This document shows positions 27,376 to 35,091 of a stretch of DNA of 64,000 nucleotides, one piece after another. This DNA comes from Myxococcales bacterium. GTDB lineage: Bacteria; Myxococcota_A; Bradymonadia; UBA7976; UBA1532. Location of the stretch: contig JACKDP010000008.1 of the NCBI GenBank assembly GCA_020633435.1, positions 1 through 64,000 of the forward strand. The letters are read 5' to 3'. The translations under genes and the position numbers were made by a program. Each line of letters begins with the position of its first letter. Within the stretch, counting starts at the first letter, position 1. The notes beneath the pieces were generated by a model, which was not told the origin of the DNA, searched no databases, and saw nothing but the letters and a program-made list of their open reading frames with translations.

Positions 27376-28971
27376 TCAGGGCGGGGTCGGGTTCGGCGCC
27401 CCGAAGCTGGCCGCCGCGCAGGCCTGGAACGGGCCCACGCCGTCCGGGACGCGGCACCACGACACCGCCGCCGCGTCGGCCTCCCAGGCCGTCTCGTCGA
27501 CCACCGCGCCCTCGGGGTTGAAGAGGCGCAGCGCGTCCGTCCCGCCGAGCCCGAAGGCGTGGTCCTCGCCCTTCCGCAGCACCAGGAAGCCGCCCGGGCC
27601 GATGGCCGCTGCCAGGACGAAGCGGTGGTCCGCCGTGCCCTCGGCGTCCTCGGCGTCGTAGTCGGCGTCGGCCACCGCCCAGCCCGCCAGGTCCACCGCG
27701 CGGCGGCTGCCGTTGTAGAGCTCGATGAGGTCGTCGCCGGCCGACGTCACCTCGTTGATGACGACGAGATCCAGCACCACGCACGCGTCGGTCAGGAAGG
27801 CCTGGCAGTCCTCGGCGCAGCGCAGCTCCCCGCCGTCGAAGCCGAAGTCGGCGCAGGTGGCGTCGCCCACGCCATCACAGCCCTCGCCGTCGTCCAGGTG
27901 GCCGTCCCCGCAGCGCGGCGCGGGCGGCCCGGCGTTCGGCGCCCCCAGCGTCAGGGCGTCGCAGGCCGAGAACGCCCCGGTGCCGTCCGGCTGCCGGCAC
28001 CACGACGTCCGCGCGGCCCCGTCCGGCCAGGCCGTCTCGTCCAGCAGGCGCCCGGCCGGGCCGAACAGGCGCACGGCGTCCTCGCCCCCGAGCCCGAAGG
28101 CGTGGTCCTCGCCCTTGCGCAGCACCAGGAAGCCGCCCGGCGGCAGGTGCCCGGCGGGCAGGACGTAGCGCGACGCCGCCGTCGCCTCGTCGGCCGGATC
28201 GTAGCCCTGGTCCGCCACGGCGCAGCCCCCCACCTCGACGGGCTCGGGCCCCGGGTTGAACAGCTCGATGGCGTCGTCGCCGGCCGACGTGACCTCGTTG
28301 ATCACCAGCGTGAGGGCCGCCTCCAGGGGCGGGCCGCAGCCGTCCAGGTCGAGGGTCTGGCAGTCGGCCTGGCAGCGCAGGACGCCGGCGCCGCGCTCGA
28401 AGTCGGCGCAGGTCAGGCCGCCCACGTCCGCGCCGTCGCAGCGCTCGCCCGGGTGGATGCGGCCGTCGCCGCAGGGCGGCGCGTTGGCCTGGTCCGGGGT
28501 GGCCGCGCAGGCCTGCAGAGGGCCCACCCCGTCGGGCAGCCGGCACAGGTCGGCGCCGGCCTCGTCCTCCGTCCAGGCCACCGCGTCCACCTCGCGCCCC
28601 CACGGATCGAGCAGGCGCACGACGTCCTGGGCCCCGAGCCCGAACGGCAGGTCGGCCACCAGCAGGCGCCCCCCGCCCACCAGCGTCGCGGGGGCCAGCA
28701 CCAGGCGGTGATCCTCGGTCGCCGGATCGCCCTCGACGTAGCCGTCGTCCACGAGCGACCAGCCCTCCAGCCGCAGGGATCCGCCGTTGTTGAAGAGCTC
28801 GACGAAGTCGTCCGCCGACGAGACCTCGTTGATGACGAGGTGATCCACCACCGCGGGCAGCGGCTCCCCGCCCCCGGCGTCCGGGGCGTCGGCCCGCACC
28901 CCGGGCTGCTGGGCGTTGCGGGTGTTGCTGCAGGCCACCAGCAGCAGGGCGGCCAGGGCGAGCCGGCTCAC
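27376..28971 (-). CDS. Lipoprotein with three lamin-tail domains
   Basis: A 531-aa lipoprotein starting at GTG 28971, overlapping the upstream stop (GTGA). VSRLALAALLLVAC gives lipobox LVAC (Cys14). Three lamin-tail-type Ig-like domains are visible, each opening with a motif like LVINEVSSADDFVELFNNGG and containing GWxxxDxGY, LxxGG(F/R)LVLRKGEDHAFGLG and a terminal AWxxxAxxSWCRxPDG. Cys-rich connectors (CGDGRIHPGERCDGADVGG and similar) sit between them. Lamin-tail domains in bacteria are usually fused to exported nucleases or phosphatases; here there is no enzyme domain. Last gene of a tightly coupled trio. Confidence 0.87.
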   Translation of the reverse strand: MSRLALAALLLVACSNTRNAQQPGVRADAPDAGGGEPLPAVVDHLVINEVSSADDFVELFNNGGSLRLEGWSLVDDGYVEGDPATEDHRLVLAPATLVGGGRLLVADLPFGLGAQDVVRLLDPWGREVDAVAWTEDEAGADLCRLPDGVGPLQACAATPDQANAPPCGDGRIHPGERCDGADVGGLTCADFERGAGVLRCQADCQTLDLDGCGPPLEAALTLVINEVTSAGDDAIELFNPGPEPVEVGGCAVADQGYDPADEATAASRYVLPAGHLPPGGFLVLRKGEDHAFGLGGEDAVRLFGPAGRLLDETAWPDGAARTSWCRQPDGTGAFSACDALTLGAPNAGPPAPRCGDGHLDDGEGCDGVGDATCADFGFDGGELRCAEDCQAFLTDACVVLDLVVINEVTSAGDDLIELYNGSRRAVDLAGWAVADADYDAEDAEGTADHRFVLAAAIGPGGFLVLRKGEDHAFGLGGTDALRLFNPEGAVVDETAWEADAAAVSWCRVPDGVGPFQACAAASFGAPNPTPP

Positions 28972-29999
28972 GGGGTCACCTCCAGGGTGCCGGTCAGGGC
29001 CAGGCGGAGGAAGACGCGGTCTTCGTCCACGGCGGTGGGCAGGATGGGGGCCGCGTCGGCCCCGAACCGCGTCCGCGACCACGTCGCGTACAGGCGCAGG
29101 CGCTCTGTCGGCGCCCCCGGCAGCGCCGGATCGAGGTACAGGCCCGCCAGGATGCGCTGCTGGCTCGCGTCGGGCGCGTCGGCGTCCAGCTCGCCCTGCT
29201 CGAACCCGGCGAGGACGCCGCCCCACCCCGGCAGGAGCGTGGCGTTGGCCCAGATCTCCAGATCCGTCACCACCCGCTCGGCCCGGCCGCCAAAGCCGTC
29301 CGCCCGCACGAAGGCCACGCCCAGGCTGCCCGGCTCGCCGCGGACGGTGAGGCCAGCGGCCAGGCGGTCATCCTGCACGGCGCCGGCCCCCCGCGATCCG
29401 TCGCGCCAGGCGGCCACCAGCCGGACCTCCGCCGGGCCGCCGAGGGCGTCCCCGCGCCAGGGCACCCCCGCGGCGACGAGCGTGGTGTCGACGCCGTCGT
29501 TCTGCTCCACCTCGGTCGCCCCCTCGCCGTTGGCGAAGCCCACCTCCAGCGCGACGCGCTCGTCGAAGCCAGCCAGCCGCAGCCGCGCCCCGGCGTCGGC
29601 GGCGTCCAGCAGGCCGCCGACCTGGGCCGCGAGCGGGCTCAGGTCGCGCAGATCGTCCCCGCGCTCCAGGGCCTCCAGGATGGGATCGCCCACCAGCCCG
29701 GCCTCCGCGGCCACCGCCAGCGGGCCGAAGGCGTGCGTGACGGCGACGCGCACCCGGCGGGCGCGGACGATGAGCGAGTTGCCGTCGACCCCCAGCAGGC
29801 TCTGGGGCTGGGCCGAGCGGGCGGTCTCCAGCCGCACCTCCGCCTCGATCCCCGGCCAGCGCAGGCGGCCGCCCACCTCGGCGCGCCCCAGCTCGAACGC
29901 CTGGCTGCGCACGTCCGCGATGGTGCGGGTGGTGTGATCGATGCCCAGCGCCACGTCGAGCGCGCCGGTCGGTTGCAGGAGCAGGACGAGCGCCAGCAT
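28968..29999 (-). CDS. Candidate outer-membrane beta-barrel protein
   Basis: A 343-aa protein with a short signal (MLALVLLLQPTGALDVA) followed by regularly alternating beta-strands (AEVRLETARS, RVRVAVTHAFGPLAVAAEAG, RVALEVGFANGEG, LRLYATWSRTRFGADA, VFLRLALTGTLEVTP) of the kind seen in porins or OprB/OprO-like barrels. The final strand lacks the usual C-terminal Phe. Start: ATG 29999 overlaps the preceding TGA (TGATG); GTG codons at 30002 and 30005 are alternatives. It sits between an exported DUF2252 protein and a lamin-tail lipoprotein. The barrel call is inferred from strand pattern only. Confidence 0.7.
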   Translation of the reverse strand: MLALVLLLQPTGALDVALGIDHTTRTIADVRSQAFELGRAEVGGRLRWPGIEAEVRLETARSAQPQSLLGVDGNSLIVRARRVRVAVTHAFGPLAVAAEAGLVGDPILEALERGDDLRDLSPLAAQVGGLLDAADAGARLRLAGFDERVALEVGFANGEGATEVEQNDGVDTTLVAAGVPWRGDALGGPAEVRLVAAWRDGSRGAGAVQDDRLAAGLTVRGEPGSLGVAFVRADGFGGRAERVVTDLEIWANATLLPGWGGVLAGFEQGELDADAPDASQQRILAGLYLDPALPGAPTERLRLYATWSRTRFGADAAPILPTAVDEDRVFLRLALTGTLEVTP

Positions 30000-31402
30000 C
30001 ACCACCCACCGTAGCCCAGGAGGGGCCCATGGTCCACGAGCAGGTCGCGGAAGGTATCGAGATCACTCAGGATCTGGCGAGCGTAGGCCACGCCGAACGC
30101 GGCGGCCTCCTCGCCAAAGGCGGCGGCCTTGCCGTCGAGCGCGGCGGCGATGACGGGCCCGCCGAGGGCGCCATCGCTGCCCAGCGCGCCGGCGTGCGCC
30201 CGGGCCAGCAGCCGGCCGATGGTCGCGAACGCCGCCTCCAGGTCGTCGGCGTCCCAGCGGCCATCCCCGAAGCGGGCCCGCAGGCGCGAGACGGACAGGT
30301 TCTTCTGGAAGCCGTCGCGAGCGCGGACGCGGAAGGACGTCGGCGCCACGACGGCGCGCCCCAGGAGCGGATCGTCGTCGAGGTAGGCCTGCAGGCTCTT
30401 CTGCAGGGCGACGACGCGGTGGGCGTTCGTCGCGAAGCGCGGCCACGGGAGCTGCTGCACCCCCGGCAGCCGCACGGGGTCACCCGCCTCCCGCAGCTCG
30501 ATGAGCTGGTCATCCTCGACGCCGGGCGTCGGCCCCTCGAGCAGCGCGTAGTAGCGCGGCAGCGGGTAGCTCGAGACGCCCGCCCCCAGCCGGCGGGCGA
30601 GGCCCTTGAGCTGGACGGGGGCCACCTGGGCCGGATCGACCAGGCTCGGCCGCCACGTCCCCAGCGCCGCCTCCACCAGCCGGCGCTCGGCCAGGCTCAC
30701 GGGCACCATCCTGTTCTCGATGAAGGCCGGATCGGGGGGCTCCACCTCCCCCAGGAACGGCACGCGCTGACCGTCCACGAGGCGGGTGTAGGTGGTGAGG
30801 GCCACGCCCGATGACCCCTCGTCGTCGGCGCGCTCCAGCAGGTCGCGCAGGACGGGATCGGCGGCCTCGTCCCCCGCCAGCGGCCGACCTCCGGCCGAAA
30901 TCCGCGTGATTTCGAGGGCATAGGCCTCGGCGAAGGTCCGCATCCACCGACGCTGCGTGGCTTCCTCCGCCTCGCGGAGCGCCACGCCGATGCTCGCGCA
31001 GAGCCGCCACACATCGAGGTGGAAGGGGCCGTAGGTGGCTGAGTCGAAGTCGTTGAAGTCGACGACCAGCCGCACGCCGCCCGCGTGGAAGGTGCCGACG
31101 TTCTCCAGGTGGGCGTCCCCCAGGATGAGGCGGCGCGCCGTCGCCGGGCCGCCGAAGCGGCTCTGCTGGTGCCAGGGGCCCGGCTCCAGCACGTCGCGGA
31201 CGAACTGCCCGCTGGTGCCGCGCAGGAACGAGAACGGCTCGCTCGCCATCTTGGCCAGCTTCTGCGCCGCCGCGCCCGGATCCCGCTCGAAGAGCGCCCG
31301 GTTGTCGGCCACCAGCGTGCTCTGCAGCCAGGCGGCGCGCGCAGCCTCCTCGGCCGGCGCGCAGGCGGCGAGGAGGCTCAGACCAAGGAGGACGACGCGC
31401 AT
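29999..31402 (-). CDS. DUF2252 family protein with a lipoprotein signal
   Basis: A 467-aa DUF2252 protein. Family hallmarks: TARRLILGDAHLENVGTF (residues 88-105) followed by VVDFNDFDSATYGPFHLDVW (about 114-133). These resemble the catalytic and metal loops of aminoglycoside-phosphotransferase-like kinases. Unusually it begins MRVVLLGLSLLAACAP, a lipobox LAAC with Cys14, so it is predicted to be exported and lipidated although most DUF2252 proteins known to me are cytoplasmic. Heads the trio with the barrel candidate and lamin-tail lipoprotein. Substrate unknown. Confidence 0.85.
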   Translation of the reverse strand: MRVVLLGLSLLAACAPAEEAARAAWLQSTLVADNRALFERDPGAAAQKLAKMASEPFSFLRGTSGQFVRDVLEPGPWHQQSRFGGPATARRLILGDAHLENVGTFHAGGVRLVVDFNDFDSATYGPFHLDVWRLCASIGVALREAEEATQRRWMRTFAEAYALEITRISAGGRPLAGDEAADPVLRDLLERADDEGSSGVALTTYTRLVDGQRVPFLGEVEPPDPAFIENRMVPVSLAERRLVEAALGTWRPSLVDPAQVAPVQLKGLARRLGAGVSSYPLPRYYALLEGPTPGVEDDQLIELREAGDPVRLPGVQQLPWPRFATNAHRVVALQKSLQAYLDDDPLLGRAVVAPTSFRVRARDGFQKNLSVSRLRARFGDGRWDADDLEAAFATIGRLLARAHAGALGSDGALGGPVIAAALDGKAAAFGEEAAAFGVAYARQILSDLDTFRDLLVDHGPLLGYGGW

Positions 31403-31460
31403 CGGGACCCTGTCGCCGGTGGATCGGGGGCGGAGCCTAGCCGGGCCTTGTGGCGATGGC

Positions 31461-31518
31461 GTGACACCGTCACGGCCGACCGCGCGACGGTTGCGCCCGG
31501 CCGTCTGAACGGTACACT
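31461..31518 (+). promoter_or_regulatory. Candidate promoter and operator for the Cys-rich secreted protein
   Basis: The dyad GTGACACCGTCAC (31461-31473) lies upstream of TTGCGC (31491-31496) and TACACT (31513-31518), spaced 16 bp. A start near 31525 precedes CGGAGGA and ATG 31542. The dyad could be an operator. Confidence 0.35.
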
Positions 31519-31541
31519 CCCTGGAGACACGGAGGATAGCC

Positions 31542-32345
31542 ATGACACACCCCGCCCACCGCACCCTCGGCGCCGCTGGCGCCTTCCTGGCCGGCCTCGT
31601 CCTGGGCGGCGCCGCCCTCGCCGCGCCCAGCCCCGCCGTCAAGCAGCTCTGCGCGCGCCAGGCGGCCTGCGGCTGCGGCCTCGACGACTGCGAGGCGGAC
31701 GCCAGCATGGCCGAGATGCCGGTGGGCATCCTGACGTGTGTCGCGGGCCTCGACTGCGCGGCCCTGTGTGCGCCCAACGCCGGCGACGAAGACTCCGTGA
31801 TGGCGAAGCGCTGCTTCTCCGAGGCCGCCATGGCCGCCGCGGCCGCCGCCGATCCGGCGTTCGGCGGCGAGCCCGCCGCCCCCGCCATGCCGGCGATGCC
31901 CGAGCCGCCCGCCCTGCCGGCCGCCGCGCCAGCCATGCCCGCGACGGCCGCCGCCGTGGCCGCGCCGCCCGCCGCCGCGGGCCCCGAGGGCATCATCCAG
32001 CAGGCCTGCGGGCGCCCGGCCGCCTGCGGCTGCCCCGCCGCCGGCTCGGCGGACTGCGTGTCCACCGCGGGCGCCACGGCCGCGCAGGTGGGCATCGAGC
32101 TCTACCAGTGCATCGCCGGGCTCGAGTGCGCCGCGGTCTGTGATCCCCAGGCCGCCGCCCCCGGGAGCGTCGCCCACACCCGCTGCTTCGGCCCGGCCAT
32201 GGCCCGCGTCCAGGCGGGGGTGAACCAGGCCGCGCGCCTGCAGGCCCAGCACCACCAGATGATGATGGGCATCATCGGCAACATGGGCGCGACGCGGGGC
32301 GTGAAGGTCTACGATCAGAACGGCGTGCTCATCCGGGAGGAGTAG
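31542..32345 (+). CDS. Secreted protein with two copies of a six-cysteine domain
   Basis: A 267-aa protein with a Sec signal (GAFLAGLVLGGAALAAP). Two homologous Cys-rich domains: residues about 30-90 (LCARQAACGCGLDDC, CVAGLDCAALC, RCFSEAAM) and about 155-215 (ACGRPAACGCPAAG, CIAGLECAAVC, RCFGPAM), joined by an Ala/Pro/Met-rich linker. The end is QHHQMMMGIIGNMG then a beta tail. Met/His-rich segments could bind a metal, which is speculation. Ribosome site CGGAGGA precedes ATG. The next gene begins immediately at its stop. Confidence 0.75.
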   Translation: MTHPAHRTLGAAGAFLAGLVLGGAALAAPSPAVKQLCARQAACGCGLDDCEADASMAEMPVGILTCVAGLDCAALCAPNAGDEDSVMAKRCFSEAAMAAAAAADPAFGGEPAAPAMPAMPEPPALPAAAPAMPATAAAVAAPPAAAGPEGIIQQACGRPAACGCPAAGSADCVSTAGATAAQVGIELYQCIAGLECAAVCDPQAAAPGSVAHTRCFGPAMARVQAGVNQAARLQAQHHQMMMGIIGNMGATRGVKVYDQNGVLIREE

Positions 32346-32798
32346 ATGCCCTCGCCCCCCACCATCCGCCGGCCCTGCCCCGAGGGCGCCGGGCCGGCCG
32401 CCGGGCCGGTGCTGGCCCACTGCGACGTCTGCGAGCTGGACGTGCTGGATCTGTCGGCCCTGTCGGCGGAGGGGGCCGAGCGGGTGCTGGCCGAGTCGCC
32501 CACGGGGCTCTGCGTGCGCTACCGCGTCCACTCGGCGACGGGGCAGACGTGGCATCGCCCCGTGCGGCGGCGGGGTCGCGCCGGGGCGGTGACGCTGGCG
32601 CTCGGCTTCGGCATCGGCGGCGTGGTGCTGGCCACGCTGGCCCTCGCCGAGCTCACCGGAGAGGCGTTCGCGGAGGACGCCCCGGCCGCGGCGGCCGACG
32701 CGGGCACGCCGCCGCCCGCCGACGCGGGCGCGCCGCTCACCGACGCGCCGTGCGTGCCCCCGGAGGAGGGCCCGAGCGTCCTGCCGGGCGGCCTCTAG
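32346..32798 (+). CDS. Small HCxxC membrane protein
   Basis: A 150-aa protein starting right after the upstream TAG. The N-terminal domain reads AHCDVCELDVLDLSALS, then ESPTGLCVRYRVHSATG, matching a small bacterial zinc-knuckle type with HCxxCxxxVxDLSxM and CVRY. A single membrane segment (AVTLALGFGIGGVVLATLAL) and an Ala/Asp-rich tail follow. The domain would sit in the cytoplasm or periplasm depending on orientation. Probably co-transcribed with the Cys-rich secreted protein. Function unknown. Confidence 0.7.
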   Translation: MPSPPTIRRPCPEGAGPAAGPVLAHCDVCELDVLDLSALSAEGAERVLAESPTGLCVRYRVHSATGQTWHRPVRRRGRAGAVTLALGFGIGGVVLATLALAELTGEAFAEDAPAAAADAGTPPPADAGAPLTDAPCVPPEEGPSVLPGGL

Positions 32799-32829
32799 CC
32801 ACCCACAAGCCCTGGATCTTCCTGGCTTT

Positions 32830-33471
32830 TCAGTCCCAGACCAGCAGCCACTTCACGCCCAGGTAGAGGCCGTAGGGGATCCACCCGAGGGGGCCGGGGC
32901 TGATGTCCTCCTCCAGCGACACCGAGACGGCCGAGTAGGCCACGTCGCGCTGGATGACGCGCTGGCGGGCCTCCAGCGACTCCAGATCCGCGGTCACCCG
33001 CGCCAGCTCCTTCTCCAGCGCCATCAGATCGGCCACCTGGTCGGCCTTCTCGACGAGGGCCTGCAGCCGGGTCCGCAGCGTCTTGAGGTTCTCGATGCGC
33101 ACGTCCAGGTCGAGGGCCTCGGCGGTGACGTCCTGCACGCGGACGTCCCGGTAGGTCACCTCGCCCAGCCCGCTGATCTGCCCGAGCGCGGTGTCGAGCT
33201 GGGGGGCCGGGATGCGCACGTCGATGGCGTCGCGCCGGCGGCTCGACACATAGCCCTTCAGATCCCCGGTGATGGCCTCGATGCGGTCGAGGGTGGGGTC
33301 GAAGTCCTTCTCGTCGTTGACCTCCACGGTGAGGCGGGCGGTGCGGATGAGGATGCGGCTCTCCGGCAGCGTGGGGCTGTTGGCGACGGCCGGGGCGGGC
33401 ATCGAGCGCTGGGCGGCGGCGCCGCAGCCGGCGAGGGCGAGGGCGGCGAGGGCGAGGAGCAGGGTGCGCAT
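32830..33471 (-). CDS. DUF4349 lipoprotein
   Basis: A 213-aa lipoprotein (MRTLLLALAALALAGC, lipobox LAGC, Cys16). The DUF4349 pattern is clear: ILIRTARLTVEVND, GYVSSRRRDAIDVRIPAPQL, YRDVRVQDVTAEALDLDVRI. A coiled coil follows (ALEKELARVTADLESLEARQ), with a C-terminal membrane segment (GWIPYGLYLGVKWLLVW). Family members are envelope proteins of unknown role. It stands alone, convergent with the preceding small membrane protein. Confidence 0.88.
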   Translation of the reverse strand: MRTLLLALAALALAGCGAAAQRSMPAPAVANSPTLPESRILIRTARLTVEVNDEKDFDPTLDRIEAITGDLKGYVSSRRRDAIDVRIPAPQLDTALGQISGLGEVTYRDVRVQDVTAEALDLDVRIENLKTLRTRLQALVEKADQVADLMALEKELARVTADLESLEARQRVIQRDVAYSAVSVSLEEDISPGPLGWIPYGLYLGVKWLLVWD

Positions 33472-33593
33472 GGTCAGGTCCTTTCGCGGTGACGGGGGGC
33501 AGTGTAGGCCCAGCGCGGCGCCGATGGGTCACCCCGGCATCAGCGACCCATCATCGTCTCGTCATGACGGCGCGGCGCAGGTAGGGTGGCGCG

Positions 33594-34409
33594 ATGCTGG
33601 ACGAGCTGCACCACCTGGTCCTGGTCGCGGAGCACGGCACCTTCACGGCCGCGTCGCGCCACGCCCACCTGAGCCAGCCGGCCCTCACGGCCTCCATCCA
33701 GCGCCTGGAGCGCTGGTTCGACGTGCGCCTGTTCGACCGCGGGCGCCACGGCGCGGCCCTCACCGCCGCCGGCGAGGCCCTGCTGCCCCGGGCCCGCGCG
33801 GCCCTCGCGGCCGTCGAGGACGGGCGGCGCGCCATCCGGGAGGTCATGGAGCTGGCCGCCGGCGAGGTGCGCCTCGGCGCCGGCCACACGGCCTGCACCT
33901 GCCTGCTGCCGCCGCTGCTCGCCGCCTTCCGGGCCGAGCACCCCGGCATCCGCCTGCACCTGCGGGAGGGCTTCACCGCCGACCTGCGCGCCCTCGTCGA
34001 CCAGGGCGAGCTGGATCTGGCCATCCTCACCGGCGTCGGCACGGAGCCCTGGCGGCCCGACCGGCTGGTGGTGGTCGCCGCGCCGGGCGTGGCCGACGCC
34101 GACGCGCCCTTCGTCGCGTTCTCGGCCCCCTCCCCGACCCGCGCGCTGGTGCACCGCTTCTTCCCCGACGCCGAGATCGCCATGGAGCTCGGCAGCATCG
34201 CCGCCATCAAGGCCCATGTGGAGGCCGGCGTCGGGCGGGCGCTCATCAGCGAGGTGGCCGTCGCCGACGAGGTCGCCCGCGGCCGCCTCATCGTGCACCC
34301 GCACCCCGAGCTCGACCTGGATCGGCAGCTCTGGCTGCACCACCGCGAGAACCTGCCCCCTGCCGCGGCCGCCCTGCGCGACCGCCTGCGCGCCGGAGCC
34401 CGGCCATGA
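33594..34409 (+). CDS. LysR-type transcriptional regulator
   Basis: A 271-aa regulator. Residues 1-60 hold the winged helix-turn-helix (LVLVAEHGTFTAASRHAHLS, ALTASIQRLERWFDVRLFDR). The effector-binding domain starts at VRLGAGHTACTCLLPPLLAA. It is about 25 residues shorter than the usual 290-300. Its end overlaps the start of a membrane protein gene by ATGA, so that gene may be its target or partner. The DUF4349 gene is divergent upstream and is the other possible target. Confidence 0.92.
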   Translation: MLDELHHLVLVAEHGTFTAASRHAHLSQPALTASIQRLERWFDVRLFDRGRHGAALTAAGEALLPRARAALAAVEDGRRAIREVMELAAGEVRLGAGHTACTCLLPPLLAAFRAEHPGIRLHLREGFTADLRALVDQGELDLAILTGVGTEPWRPDRLVVVAAPGVADADAPFVAFSAPSPTRALVHRFFPDAEIAMELGSIAAIKAHVEAGVGRALISEVAVADEVARGRLIVHPHPELDLDRQLWLHHRENLPPAAAALRDRLRAGARP

Positions 34410-35023
34410 GCCTGCGCCGCCTCTCGGGTCCCCCCCGACGCCCCGCCACCGGCCGCCTCCGCGAGGACTGGCTGGGCACCATCTTCGCCCCCCGCGAGAC
34501 GTTCGCCGCCTTGAGCGCGCGCCCCGCCCCGCGCCGGGCGGGCGTAGCCGTCCTGCTGCTCGGCGTCCTCTGGGCCCTGCTCTTCAGCTGGCTCGCGAGC
34601 GACGGGCGGGCGCCCAGCTTCACCCGCTGGCTCCCCTTCCCGCCCAGCAGCTTCTACCGGGCGGCCAGCATCTACGCCGTCCCCCTGCTCCTCGGCCTCT
34701 GGCTGGGCGGCGGCCAGGTCGTGCACGTCCTCTGCGGCCAGAAGAGCCCGGTGGGCGCGTCGCTCGGCGTGCTCGGCTTCACCCTCGCGGTGCCCGCCAC
34801 CGTCACCTTCGTCATCCCCGATCTGGTGGTCTACGGCTTCAACGGCCAGGTCGGCCTCGGCCAGGCCGTGCGGGTGACGGGGACCATCACCCTGCTGTGG
34901 TCGTTCGGCCTGACGGCGCTGGCGCTGCGCACGCTGCACCGCCTCTCGCGCTGGCACGCCGTCCGCAACACGCTGATCTTGTTCACGATCCTGGCGTTGC
35001 CCGCGGCCATCTTCCTGCGCTGA
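34406..35023 (+). CDS. Yip1-like multi-pass membrane protein
   Basis: A 205-aa membrane protein. The cytoplasmic head reads LREDWLGTIFAPRETFAALS, typical of Yip1/YIF1 family domains in bacteria, followed by about five hydrophobic segments (AGVAVLLLGVLWALLFSWLA, AASIYAVPLLLGLWLGGG, LGVLGFTLAVPATVTFVIP, TGTITLLWSFGLTALALRT, TLILFTILALPAAIFL). ATG overlaps the LysR stop. Role unknown. Confidence 0.82.
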   Translation: MSLRRLSGPPRRPATGRLREDWLGTIFAPRETFAALSARPAPRRAGVAVLLLGVLWALLFSWLASDGRAPSFTRWLPFPPSSFYRAASIYAVPLLLGLWLGGGQVVHVLCGQKSPVGASLGVLGFTLAVPATVTFVIPDLVVYGFNGQVGLGQAVRVTGTITLLWSFGLTALALRTLHRLSRWHAVRNTLILFTILALPAAIFLR

Positions 35024-35091
35024 CGCCGCGCCGTCGCCTGGGGGGTCCCGTGGGTCGACGCGGCCGGCCCGTCGGCCTTATCCTCACCGAC

